DNA of 64,000 bases from contig CAZGIM010000021.1 of NCBI GenBank assembly GCA_964525995.1, positions 11,517-75,516 on the forward strand, written 5' to 3'. Both the position numbers and the translations under genes were made by a program. The stretch is from CAIVAT01 sp964525995. Its GTDB lineage: Bacteria; Bacteroidota; Bacteroidia; Bacteroidales; FEN-979. The notes beneath the pieces are model-generated. The model searched no databases. It saw only the letters and a list, made by a program, of their open reading frames with translations, and was not told where the DNA came from. Below, in pieces: positions 1 to 8,892 of this stretch (position 1 is its first letter; every line of letters starts with the position of its first letter).

Positions 1-1689
1 ATCAATCGTTACGGGGGGCACTCCCGGCGAAGCAATAGTTATGGTAGCTGTTCGTGTTGCGCTTGATGTATTGGCCGAACAAGTAACCGTGAAGGTGCCG
101 GAACCAACCCCCGTGGCGGGCGAAAGTACGCACCAGATTTGGTCGCCCTCAGCCGTCCAGTCACATCCATCGGTAGCGGAAACTGTAAAAGAAAAGGAGC
201 TACCGGGAGAAGGAAATTGATGAAATGACGGCAAAACCGATAAAGTACACGACGGGCCGCCATATGTGAAAATATAGGGATTATCCAGGGTTCCTACTTC
301 AGAATAACTCTGAAAAACAAGCGTCTGGTTTGCGTCGTATATCTGATTTTCCGAAGCCAAGAAAATCTTGAATGTGATTTGTTCGCCCGAGATTTGATCG
401 GAACCGATCGAAAGAAATAAAAGTCCATTCATTCCGGCAACAGGAGAAGCAACTCCACGACACTCTGAACCGGCAAAAGCGCCTACGAGGTCGTTTTCAT
501 TCAATGAAAAGCCTCCACCCGAAAGCTGGATTTTTCCGACAACGCTCATCGAATATTGAAGATTTGGCTCCGGGCCCCAGTTTGGCTGCGAAGGTGCAGC
601 TGCCTGTGTAACGGTGAAAACAAAAGGAGTAGGAACTTCGGGTCCGGCTATGTAAACATTTGCCGTCCGTTGAGTATTGGTCGGATTTTGAATGAATGTT
701 ACGTTGAGTAACGCATTCCCGGATCCAAAAACAGGTAACACGGTGAGCCATTCGGCATCATCGGCAACCACCCAGTCGGTATTGGCGGTAACGCTGAAAA
801 CCGTTGATCCGGCAGTATAGGGGACAGATTGATTGAGCGGACTGACCGTGATGAACGGGCTGTCGGCAACCTGAAAATTGAACCGGAAATTACTGGGATA
901 GGAATAATGTTGTTTGTTTCTGACTACCAGTACGGTATCATTGCCCGGCGTTCCGATCTGTGCCGAAAAAGTCACCAGTGTTGAGTCGGTCAGCATCAGA
1001 GTAAAAATGGCAGGCTGAATATTGAACCAGGGTTGCGGAACATATTCGAAATGATTTACACTCATCGAATCAAAATAGTAATATTGATTATCGTCATCCC
1101 AGTAAAAATATGCCGGACTTTTACACCAGTAAGAGTATTCGTAGGGTTCGTTAACGTAAATTTGTTCGTTGAAGTTATAAAGATTTTGCGCCGGGGAAGT
1201 GGTTACAGTCAGGGTCAGGGTCATATCTGACCAATTACCATTCTGATCGTTAATAACGGTTGTGTATATGCCTGGTGTAACGGGAGCCGTGAATATAAAA
1301 TCGACCTTAGTGGCAATGCCATCGGCATAGTCGGTAAACTGGGCGGGTGATATTTCAAGCCAGTCGACCGGAGGATTCTCAACCAGGGAGGCCGACAAGG
1401 CATATCCATTTGTTCCAGTCGCCCAATAGTATAACGATCCCGTAAAGGAATTTCCAGGAGTCAGTTCAACGTCGTAGAAATCGATCCCTGAAGAATGATC
1501 GGAGAAAGAGGTCAGGACTAATGCATTTCCTTGTATATCTATGGTCCCGAACCCCGTTCGTTGTTGCAGGGTGTCGGAGAGCATTCGTTCCGGTGTTTCA
1601 ACCAGGGCGAAATTAATATTGTCATCGGGATATGCGGCGACTCCGACGAAGAAAAAAAATAGCAACAGCATGCATGAAAACGGTTTCAT
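1..1689 (-). CDS. Secreted BACON-domain protein, 3' part cut by window edge
   Basis: The frame stays open from an ATG at 1689 to the window edge, giving 563 codons without a stop. Residues 1-20 form a signal peptide (MKPFSCMLLLFFFF then small residues). A beta-rich region follows. A BACON-like domain lies at about 277-363 and ends in VTQAA. A 100-residue domain with the motif GSECRGVASP lies at about 370-472. A second BACON domain starts near 478 and runs off the edge. The ECRG domain recurs twice in the upstream protein, so the two genes are related in design. The start lies 19 bases after the stop of that gene, which indicates one operon. The missing C-terminus probably carries a T9SS sorting domain, as the neighbour does; this is inference. 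No enzymatic motif was seen. An adhesin or glycan-binding role fits BACON proteins. Confidence 0.8.
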   Translation of the reverse strand, partial: MKPFSCMLLLFFFFVGVAAYPDDNINFALVETPERMLSDTLQQRTGFGTIDIQGNALVLTSFSDHSSGIDFYDVELTPGNSFTGSLYYWATGTNGYALSASLVENPPVDWLEISPAQFTDYADGIATKVDFIFTAPVTPGIYTTVINDQNGNWSDMTLTLTVTTSPAQNLYNFNEQIYVNEPYEYSYWCKSPAYFYWDDDNQYYYFDSMSVNHFEYVPQPWFNIQPAIFTLMLTDSTLVTFSAQIGTPGNDTVLVVRNKQHYSYPSNFRFNFQVADSPFITVSPLNQSVPYTAGSTVFSVTANTDWVVADDAEWLTVLPVFGSGNALLNVTFIQNPTNTQRTANVYIAGPEVPTPFVFTVTQAAAPSQPNWGPEPNLQYSMSVVGKIQLSGGGFSLNENDLVGAFAGSECRGVASPVAGMNGLLFLSIGSDQISGEQITFKIFLASENQIYDANQTLVFQSYSEVGTLDNPYIFTYGGPSCTLSVLPSFHQFPSPGSSFSFTVSATDGCDWTAEGDQIWCVLSPATGVGSGTFTVTCSANTSSATRTATITIASPGVPPVTID

Positions 1690-1708
1690 CGCCAAATTTT
1701 TAAGTGAA

Positions 1709-4700
1709 TCACCAGACAATCATTTTTTTCGCGTAAATCCTTTGGACACGCTCATCTGTGTATGTGATCCTGAGCGTGTACATGCCGGGGATGAGGTCCT
1801 TCGCATCAAGATTAAGCGTATATTTTCCGGGATTTAATTCACCATCCATCACTAAACCCTTGATCACCCCGATATTGTCAAGAATAACAGCGGAGATATG
1901 GCAGGGCCTTACAACCGTGATGTCAAGAGAGGATAAAGCATCGAAGGGATTGGGATATATTTCGCCAATCTGAAGTTCATCGTTCCCGGCCTGAATGATC
2001 GGAACGGCATTGGCTCCGGCCAGGTCAAGTTCATAGGGCGCTTCCATGTTCCCGGTTTCAAGCTGCGAAGAAAATTCCAGGGTATTTTTTATTTCAAATA
2101 ATGTATTGTCCTGAGCAAGAAAAACCTTGAATATCAATCTTTCGCCCGATTCATTATCGGAACCGACTGTCAAAAATATCTTTCCATCCAGGCCCGGAAC
2201 CGGTCCTGCCATCCCCCGGCATTCGTTGCCGCAATAGACATAGACAACATCTTCAGGATCGGTCGACAATAACTCACCGGCCTTTGTGACTGTAGCAATG
2301 ATCTGCATGTTGTACTGAGGGTTGACCCTGGGATAATCGCCCGTGGGTGAAAACGCCATTGCGGGGGTTTCACCAGGTTCTACGGGTACCTGATTATCAA
2401 ATCCGGTGGGATAGGTGAGGGTTGAAGGGTTGGCAAGGTGAATGACGTATCCTTTCCCCTTTTGCAGAGTCGGAAGGCTTCCTACCCATTGGCTTCCGTT
2501 ATTGACGGCAAAGGAGGTCTGCGCGTTAAACCGGTCGTTGAGAACGGGGGCCGGTACAATACCAGTCAGGGCTGTATTGATGGGCAGATCGCTCTGTGGC
2601 AGATAACCGATCCAGGGATAGCCGCTTCCGATGGAAATGGGAACGATTGGCACCGGGGCCCCGACTTTGCACCAGGTTTGTGAGGTGCATAATTTTAGTT
2701 TGTACATCGCAGTCGGACTGATGGCGGTAAGCGACCCAACCCATTGGTTTCCGTAATAGGTGGCAAAGGTTTGCTGGCCGATGATCCGGTCATTCTCACA
2801 GGCATTCAGGTTATCGAACAAAGAGTTCAAGGCCATGGCCCCGGGATCAATATTGACCGAAAACCAGGTATATCCAGCCCCGAAATTGATGCACAGTTGC
2901 ACCGATCCGCAATGGAAAGCAAATGGATCGGTAAATGTGCCGATTTCCGATTGATCGACAAAGGGTAATGTTTCCGCTATCGGGCACTCCTCGCAGGTGG
3001 CCGACTTCCAGGCTTTGAAGGTCACGGTTTCACCTGAGGCAACATTCGAGGTGATGGTCAGGAAGATCAGGCCATTCATTGCCGGTACCGGGTAAGCAAT
3101 ACCCCTGCATTCCTGTCCGACAAAAGCGCCAACCGCATCGCCGTCATTGGTAGTCAGAACGTTGGAGATATACAGGTTCGCAAGCACATTCATGGAATAT
3201 TGCTGATTTTGAACGGGCTGCCATGGTGGCGAACACGGAGACGCTGCCTCCTGGGTTACTGTGACCAGTATCGGATTCGTTCCAGGAACGGTAACGGTGA
3301 TGGTGGCCACACGCGGACTGGTGGTGGTATTAACGGCATAATTCGCGTTAATTGTACCGTTCCCCGATCCCGATGGGGCTACCGTACACCATGTTTGGTT
3401 GCTCGAGGCTGTCCAGTCGCAGTTGGTGGTCACATTGAAGGTGGTCGACCCGGTTGGAGTTGCTGCAACATTCTGGTTTGAAGGGGTCACGCTAAGCGTA
3501 CAGGGCATGGCTGCCTGGGTTACCTTAACCATTACCGGATTGGCTCCCGGGACAGTAACGGTGATGGTGGCCGTGCGCGGAGTTGGCAAGGTATTAGCCA
3601 AGTAATTAGCGCTGACATATCCATTCCCGGATCCTGTAGGGGTTATCACCATACACCACGTCTGATTACTGGTCGCTGTCCAGGAACAATTCGAAACAAC
3701 ATTGTAACTGACCGATCCTCCGGGAGAGGCTACGACATTCTGGTTTGAGGGGGTCACAGCAAGTGTACAGGTAACAGTGGATGGATTAACCGTGATAGTG
3801 TATATCTGAGAAATCCCCAGACATCCGTTAGCGGATGGTACAATTGTGACAGTTGCGACGGCTGGAACAGAGCTGACATTTGTGGCAAGAAATCCAGGAA
3901 TATTGCCAGTTCCACTTGCTCCCAATCCAATGGAGGGATTACTGTTGAGCCAATTGAAACTTGTGCCGGTAACAGGTCCTGATAATGGTGTCATTGGCGC
4001 CAGGTCGCCATTTATATATACCTGATTAGTTATTGAATAAACCGATGGAGTGGGATTTACCATAATGGTATACGATGATACCGGCCCAATACAACCATTG
4101 GCAGTTGGAGTGACGGTAACAAGAGCGAAAACAGTCGAAGCGCCTGTATTTGTGGTAAGAAATCCTGGCACATTACCGGTGCCGCTCGCCGCTAATCCAA
4201 TCGACGGATTACTGTTAATCCAGGTATAAACTGTTCCCGGTACCGGCCCACTTAATGTTGTAGATGATGCCAATTCTTGATTACAATAGGTCTGACTACT
4301 GATAAAGTTAACTGACGGCAGTGGTTTTACCAATACTGATTTAATGGTTGGATTGATGGCGGCACATCCGTTTGAACTCAAATAATTAACTGTAATTGTA
4401 TGAGTTCCCGGAAGAGCCCAATTAACTGTTATTTGATATGTCCCTACGCCGGAGGTAATAACTCCTCCTGGGGAGATAATCCAATTATATCCGGTCATTC
4501 CGGATTCGGTGGTATATACAACGCCCATTGTATTCTCACAAACTTCTGAAACACCTGTTATGGTAGGAACAGGTAATACATTTACAGTTATTGTTTTAAC
4601 GGTTGAATTTGCCGCACGACATCCTGTTGAACTCGTATAATTGACACTTACAGTATGTTGGCCGGGGGTATGCCAGGTTACAGTAATACTGCTTGTTCCG

Positions 4701-5821
4701 GCCCCGGTATTTATTGTTCCTCCGGCCGACACCGACCAGGAATAATTCGACATCCCTGATTCGGTTGAATAAACATTTCCAGGAATCCCGATGCATGCTG
4801 AAGATTGCCCTAACAAACCGGGGACAGGCAGCGGGTTTACCATGACATTAAGTGGCTGAGAATTTGATCCAACCCCGCAACTATTTACACCTTTTACCTT
4901 GATCGAACCCGAAACAGCATTGGAAGTAAATGTAACTGTGATCGAATTGGTATTACTCCCGGAAGTAATTGCAACACCGGAGGGAACTGACCAAATATAA
5001 CTAACCGCATTCTTTATTGGGGGACTGTAATAACTGACTCCCTCCTGGCCAACGCAAACCGATGACGGACCAACAATTGGTTTTCCCTGATGCGGTAAGC
5101 ATGAAGTAACTGAAAATAATCCATTGACGACACTGCTATAAGTTCGGAGGCTGTCTTTGAAAATGTAGTTTATGGAATGAAGACCTATAGTTAAAAATGG
5201 GGTTTCTACAGAATCTATCAAAGTAAGGTACCGGACATGCTGTGGTAATTCAATAGTCTCAGCGGAGGTAAAATTATCGTCAAACCAATATTTGTAGGCA
5301 ACATTTTTGTTGGTATCCTCAGTGATGTTTTTATACTTCATAAAAAACTGGGTAATGACGCCACTCCATTGGCCGGAATTGTCTTTAAAACGCATATTCA
5401 GCAAATGAAACCCGAGTGAACTGGAACTCAGGTTAAGGTTCGAATTAAGCTGATATGGTTGAGAAGGAATCACATTCAGGAGCGTTTTTCCGGCATAATT
5501 ATCATCAACCCAGTATTCATAGGCCACTACTTGTTTATTAACAGAGGCGTTTTGCGGGTATTTCATAAAAAATTGTGTCAGAACGCCACTCCACACATTC
5601 TGGCTATCAGCGAACCGTAGGTTGAGTACATGAAAACCATCACTGACCTGACTCAGCGGGAGGTTAGCATTAAGAGTAAAGGTTTGTACAGGAGTAATTG
5701 ACGTGACTACCTTTCCGGACACGTTATCGTCGACCCAATACTCATACATTTTTATATTATTCTGTGCCTGTACCACATAGAAAATATGCAGCAGCATGAA
5801 CCATAACAAAATCTTTTTCAT
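1709..5821 (-). CDS. Large multidomain T9SS cargo protein (YWVDDN repeats, PKD-like, BACON, ECRG domains)
   Basis: This 1370-residue exported protein has a signal peptide at 1-19 (MKKILLWFMLLHIFYVVQA). Three repeats of about 70 residues start with Y-E/K-Y-W-V/F-D-D-N (about 26-245). Next come three PKD-like domains with a GxSxVC start and two shorter related units (about 250-680). Two BACON domains (about 685-860) carry CTLAVTPSNQNV and CTLSVTPSNQNV starts. An ECRG domain (872-970), a region with paired WVGSL motifs (980-1140), and a second ECRG domain (1167-1263) follow. A type A T9SS sorting domain starts at about 1287 with IYPNPF and ends in KKMIVW. It is the second gene of an operon, 11 bases after the beta-helix gene. 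No catalytic signature is visible. A cell-surface binding role is likely, and the ligand is unknown. Confidence 0.9.
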   Translation of the reverse strand: MKKILLWFMLLHIFYVVQAQNNIKMYEYWVDDNVSGKVVTSITPVQTFTLNANLPLSQVSDGFHVLNLRFADSQNVWSGVLTQFFMKYPQNASVNKQVVAYEYWVDDNYAGKTLLNVIPSQPYQLNSNLNLSSSSLGFHLLNMRFKDNSGQWSGVITQFFMKYKNITEDTNKNVAYKYWFDDNFTSAETIELPQHVRYLTLIDSVETPFLTIGLHSINYIFKDSLRTYSSVVNGLFSVTSCLPHQGKPIVGPSSVCVGQEGVSYYSPPIKNAVSYIWSVPSGVAITSGSNTNSITVTFTSNAVSGSIKVKGVNSCGVGSNSQPLNVMVNPLPVPGLLGQSSACIGIPGNVYSTESGMSNYSWSVSAGGTINTGAGTSSITVTWHTPGQHTVSVNYTSSTGCRAANSTVKTITVNVLPVPTITGVSEVCENTMGVVYTTESGMTGYNWIISPGGVITSGVGTYQITVNWALPGTHTITVNYLSSNGCAAINPTIKSVLVKPLPSVNFISSQTYCNQELASSTTLSGPVPGTVYTWINSNPSIGLAASGTGNVPGFLTTNTGASTVFALVTVTPTANGCIGPVSSYTIMVNPTPSVYSITNQVYINGDLAPMTPLSGPVTGTSFNWLNSNPSIGLGASGTGNIPGFLATNVSSVPAVATVTIVPSANGCLGISQIYTITVNPSTVTCTLAVTPSNQNVVASPGGSVSYNVVSNCSWTATSNQTWCMVITPTGSGNGYVSANYLANTLPTPRTATITVTVPGANPVMVKVTQAAMPCTLSVTPSNQNVAATPTGSTTFNVTTNCDWTASSNQTWCTVAPSGSGNGTINANYAVNTTTSPRVATITVTVPGTNPILVTVTQEAASPCSPPWQPVQNQQYSMNVLANLYISNVLTTNDGDAVGAFVGQECRGIAYPVPAMNGLIFLTITSNVASGETVTFKAWKSATCEECPIAETLPFVDQSEIGTFTDPFAFHCGSVQLCINFGAGYTWFSVNIDPGAMALNSLFDNLNACENDRIIGQQTFATYYGNQWVGSLTAISPTAMYKLKLCTSQTWCKVGAPVPIVPISIGSGYPWIGYLPQSDLPINTALTGIVPAPVLNDRFNAQTSFAVNNGSQWVGSLPTLQKGKGYVIHLANPSTLTYPTGFDNQVPVEPGETPAMAFSPTGDYPRVNPQYNMQIIATVTKAGELLSTDPEDVVYVYCGNECRGMAGPVPGLDGKIFLTVGSDNESGERLIFKVFLAQDNTLFEIKNTLEFSSQLETGNMEAPYELDLAGANAVPIIQAGNDELQIGEIYPNPFDALSSLDITVVRPCHISAVILDNIGVIKGLVMDGELNPGKYTLNLDAKDLIPGMYTLRITYTDERVQRIYAKKMIVW

Positions 5822-5832
5822 GGCTTTGGCAT

Positions 5833-6885
5833 TTAGCGTGGTTGAGCAGATACCTTGATGGTTACCGGCAGATTACCTGTTGGGCTCAGGACCGTTCCGA
5901 TGGTTTTTGAGCTGATATGAGGATTAAATGGCACTGCTCCATCTTTATACGGGTACGGGGTTCCAAAAATACCGACATCGGTTCCATCGGTTCCGGCATT
6001 GACACCGGGACTGGTCGGTTTTAAATGATAGCTATTGGAATATGCAAAATTCGAGGTAGACGCGTTGATAAAAGTATCTGTTGCAAATTGATTGGAAATA
6101 TTATTATTACACGTGTTGGTTGCGCCGCACGCCACTGAGCCTCCACTGGATGCTGTGGTGCAGAATAAATTGTTATTGTAAAGATTGTAGGTTCCCAGGT
6201 TGATGGTATTGCTCGAGGTGGTAATTATGATGTTGTTGAGGAAGATAGAACCCTCGCCGCCAGTGTCAAAATTCCCAGTAATATAAAAAATATTGTTGAG
6301 AAATGTTGCAGGGTTATTGTAGCCCACGTTTGAACGGAAGATGTTTTTTTCAAAAACAGTAGGAGCTACAGCCACCCCCTGAATAGGATTAACTATTACA
6401 TTTTCTCTGATAATTACACCCTGTGCGCCAAGAGTAGTCCAATTGCTAAAGTTCATCGAATAAATACAGCATCTTTCAATTCTATAGTTTAAAACATTAC
6501 CGTCACCGGAATAATTAGTACCAAAAGAAAAACCATAAAGATAACACCCACTAATGCTTCCACTGTCCGCCCCCGTTTTTACATAAATCTGTATTGTGCT
6601 AAATCTAGTGGTATTCGTTGCAAGTGTTGAATCTGGATAATGTCCGCATCCGACAATTGTCAATCGTTTATCAATTACTAAATCACCTGTATTTAAAATA
6701 TCTCCACCCGGGAGATAAATCGTGTCACTTGCACTGGCACCTGCTACCGCCGCATTGATTGTTGTATAAAAAGTCGAAGCTCCATTGTGAACAACGTTGA
6801 TTTTTGCTCCGGCTTGTCCATTTGCAAACTGAATACTGGTCAATCCAATTATTAAAATAATCATGTAAATGTTTAATTTTTTCAT
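5833..6885 (-). CDS. Secreted right-handed beta-helix-like protein
   Basis: The protein has 350 residues and a signal peptide (MKKLNIYMIILIIGLTSI, ending near ANGQA). The rest is rich in N, S, T, G and short hydrophobic strands (NNIFYI, NNIIITT, YNNNLFC), typical of pectate-lyase-like parallel beta-helices. The N-terminal part has the family pattern ITTINAAV...DTIYLPGG followed by LVIDKRLTIVGCG. The C-terminus resembles the usual end of such proteins (LKPTSPGVNAGTDGTDVGIFG). No sorting domain follows; the protein ends shortly after. It is the first gene of a minus-strand operon with the two large secreted proteins and sits about 230 bases downstream of a predicted regulated promoter. No polysaccharide lyase residues could be assigned. 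It may be a structural or glycan-binding protein. Confidence 0.8.
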   Translation of the reverse strand: MKKLNIYMIILIIGLTSIQFANGQAGAKINVVHNGASTFYTTINAAVAGASASDTIYLPGGDILNTGDLVIDKRLTIVGCGHYPDSTLATNTTRFSTIQIYVKTGADSGSISGCYLYGFSFGTNYSGDGNVLNYRIERCCIYSMNFSNWTTLGAQGVIIRENVIVNPIQGVAVAPTVFEKNIFRSNVGYNNPATFLNNIFYITGNFDTGGEGSIFLNNIIITTSSNTINLGTYNLYNNNLFCTTASSGGSVACGATNTCNNNISNQFATDTFINASTSNFAYSNSYHLKPTSPGVNAGTDGTDVGIFGTPYPYKDGAVPFNPHISSKTIGTVLSPTGNLPVTIKVSAQPR

Positions 6886-7233
6886 GGCATCACTTTTTAT
6901 GTTAATGGATAATTATTTCTGTCTGAGGGTATAATGAATGTATGTCCGTTGAATCAATGTTTCGCATAAAATCTAGAAATCTGTAATTAACATTTGTTCT
7001 CAGAATTCGTCTTGCTGGGAATTTAAAAAGTCAGTGGTTGACCAGTAATTCGGTTTCCGTTATTATATAGATACCCCAACCAAGCAGTTTTGGAGAAATT
7101 TCCAGATTTTTTTCAACCATTTCAAAAGTAAAGGATGAAAAAATCAAATTAAATAACCCAATTAGGGAATTTTCATGTTTGATAGTTATCATTTTGAAAG
7201 ATACTTGTATTGAGGCATCGAAATACAATGAGT
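6886..7233. other. Intergenic leader region upstream of the beta-helix operon
   Basis: This stretch of about 350 bases has no convincing gene. A 68-codon minus-strand frame (7031-7237) overlaps the end of the FISUMP gene by four bases. It lacks any recognisable motif, and the predicted promoter and operator lie inside it, so I treat it as chance. The rest (6886-7122) would be a leader of about 230 nt with no obvious hairpin or riboswitch. Confidence 0.5.
7123..7167 (-). promoter_or_regulatory. Predicted operator plus promoter for the beta-helix/T9SS operon
   Basis: On the minus strand CCCTAATTGGG (plus 7157-7167) is followed after exactly 26 bp by TACTTTTG (7123-7130), which fits the Bacteroidota -7 consensus TAnnTTTG. 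The same element with the same 26-bp spacing lies upstream of the LuxR-type regulator gene. Identity extends past the core: CAT and an A-run before it, TTAT after it. The core is an imperfect palindrome (CCC...GGG). Inference: a regulator site just upstream of the promoter. Confidence 0.55.
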
Positions 7234-7848
7234 TCAAGGAGTGGTGTCATCTTTGACACATCGAACACTAAATTGCATGTTTGGTCTGCATTCTTCGATC
7301 TTTACTTTGTCACCTTTGTTATTAACAAAAACGTAATGAGGATTAAAGCTGAATTCCGGTTTTGTTGATGACCACCAAACAGCAATATGACCAACTCCCA
7401 AATTACCACCAATACCTACCCCAGTATTTAATCCTTGACCTGAAGGTATTGCAGTAAAACCACTACTATTGGTAGAAGTTCCTTTATCATCTACCCATCC
7501 ATTTTTTGTTTTCATTTTACCCCCAGCTATTTTTGATCCGCCTAAAAAATCAAACAAAACTTTCCATTCTTTATCATTTGGTAAATGCCAACCTTGGGGA
7601 CATGATTTCATAGCAGATTCCCACCTATAAAGTTTTCCATACTTTTCACATGCTAATGAGTCATCCTTATAGCACCAACAAAAACCTTTGGTCTGATAAT
7701 TAAGATTTTGAGCCATCCAGGTCTGATCGCCAATTTTAACCAGACTGTATGTTTTGCCATCTCTTGAATCAACAAAAATGTCTGTTTCCTGGCCTTTTGC
7801 AGGATTGAATGAAATGGCAAGAATAATTAACAACATTGCATTCTTCAT
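7234..7848 (-). CDS. FISUMP-domain secreted protein
   Basis: The protein has 204 residues and a signal peptide (MKNAMLLIILAISFNPAKG). The mature part matches the Fibrobacter succinogenes major paralogous (FISUMP) domain: DGKTYSLVKIGDQTWMAQNL near the start, YGKLYRWESAM, CPQGWHLPNDKEWK in the middle, the SGFTAIPSG strand, and WWSSTK then FSVRCVKD at the end. Paired cysteines (CWC, C-E-K) are present. FISUMP proteins are cell-surface proteins of unknown function, and no catalytic role can be assigned. The gene is downstream of the LuxR-type regulator on the same strand after a gap of about 210 bases and is AT-rich compared with most of the window. It has no sorting domain, so surface attachment is uncertain. 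Confidence 0.85.
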   Translation of the reverse strand: MKNAMLLIILAISFNPAKGQETDIFVDSRDGKTYSLVKIGDQTWMAQNLNYQTKGFCWCYKDDSLACEKYGKLYRWESAMKSCPQGWHLPNDKEWKVLFDFLGGSKIAGGKMKTKNGWVDDKGTSTNSSGFTAIPSGQGLNTGVGIGGNLGVGHIAVWWSSTKPEFSFNPHYVFVNNKGDKVKIEECRPNMQFSVRCVKDDTTP

Positions 7849-8062
7849 ACTTCATCTTTTAAGTTAATTCTTTAACAATCCTTCTTTTAATTGCATATCA
7901 AATATCCATTTCAATTATATGGATGATCCATTCCGATTTTTAAATTCAAATTCAACAGTTGAAATGCAAGTGAAATATCAAATAACCAGACAAAATAGAA
8001 GAAACGCCATATTTCATTATTCTACCTGTTGCGCTGAATAAATATCCTATTTAAACTAATAC

Positions 8063-8698
8063 TTACTCCACCAACCCGTTCTCAATCGCAAAACAGGTCA
8101 ACAATGCAATGCTTTTAAGGTGTAGTTTTTTCTGTATGTTTTTTCGGTGTTTGTTGACGGTTTCGGGTTGAATGAACAGGCACGCGGCAATGTCGGTATA
8201 GCTCTGTCCACGCGCGATCATTTTCAGGATCTCCAACTCACGGGCAGTGAGATTTTTAATAGATGACATCGGATGGCTTTTCCGGAAATCATGATAAAAT
8301 TCGCGTACATGGTCCATCTCAGCAATTTGTCCGAGATCTGACTGATGGCAGCAAATAAGATCCCTGTCATACTGTGATGCTCCATACTTTTTAAAAGTAC
8401 AGAGGACCCATTCCAGACCCACTGTGTGATCCATAGACCGCATGAAGAATGAGACACTGTTGCAATCGCCCCCTGAAATCTTTCGGTATGCATTGAAAAA
8501 TACCGGCTGATCATCACTGTATATATAATGCTCCACAAATGTTATGAGCGTTTCAGGAACAATTTCGTTTGATGAAAAATACCTTTTTGTCCAGTTAGCA
8601 TTTCCCCATACAAGTTGTCTGGTTTCGGAATCAAAAATCCCTATCATTCCGGGAAAATGAAGAAACAGGTCTGTCAGCGACTCTTGAGAAAATTCCAT
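8063..8698 (-). CDS. PAS-like/LuxR-family transcriptional regulator
   Basis: The protein has 211 residues. Residues about 10-110 resemble a PAS-type sensor (FLHFPGMIGIFDSETRQLVW, then YRKISGGD and FFMRSMD). The C-terminal 65 residues form a LuxR/NarL helix-turn-helix (LTARELEILKMIARGQSYTD, PETVNKHRKNIQKKL). There is no receiver domain, so it is not a classical response regulator; a ligand or redox input through the PAS region is inferred. The gene has its own predicted promoter, preceded by CCCTAATTGGG, and the same element precedes the T9SS cargo operon. Autoregulation plus control of that operon is therefore a specific hypothesis. The FISUMP gene lies downstream and may be co-transcribed. 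Confidence 0.85.
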   Translation of the reverse strand: MEFSQESLTDLFLHFPGMIGIFDSETRQLVWGNANWTKRYFSSNEIVPETLITFVEHYIYSDDQPVFFNAYRKISGGDCNSVSFFMRSMDHTVGLEWVLCTFKKYGASQYDRDLICCHQSDLGQIAEMDHVREFYHDFRKSHPMSSIKNLTARELEILKMIARGQSYTDIAACLFIQPETVNKHRKNIQKKLHLKSIALLTCFAIENGLVE

Positions 8699-8797
8699 GA
8701 TGTCAGTTCTTATTTCTTAAATAGATGAACCTGACAGATTATTCTGGAGAAAAGAATTCAAATTTTTTACCGGATTGATTACTTCTCCGGTACAGAC

Positions 8798-8842
8798 CAA
8801 AAATAAAAAAGAAAAGAATAGTAAAAGATAACCCAATTAGGG
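8798..8842 (-). promoter_or_regulatory. Predicted operator plus promoter of the LuxR-type regulator
   Basis: CCCTAATTGGG on the minus strand (8832-8842) lies exactly 26 bp upstream of TATTTTTG (8798-8805), a TAnnTTTG -7 match. The start codon is about 100 bases downstream. Core, flanks and spacing match the copy at 7123-7167. Confidence 0.55.
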
Positions 8843-8892
8843 TATTTTTATGTAGAAGAGTCTATTATTATGAATTTATTCATGCTTGGATG

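Noticed and set aside
7031..7237. 68-codon minus-strand frame after the FISUMP gene
   Set aside because: No motif, and the predicted promoter and operator lie inside it, so coding is unlikely.
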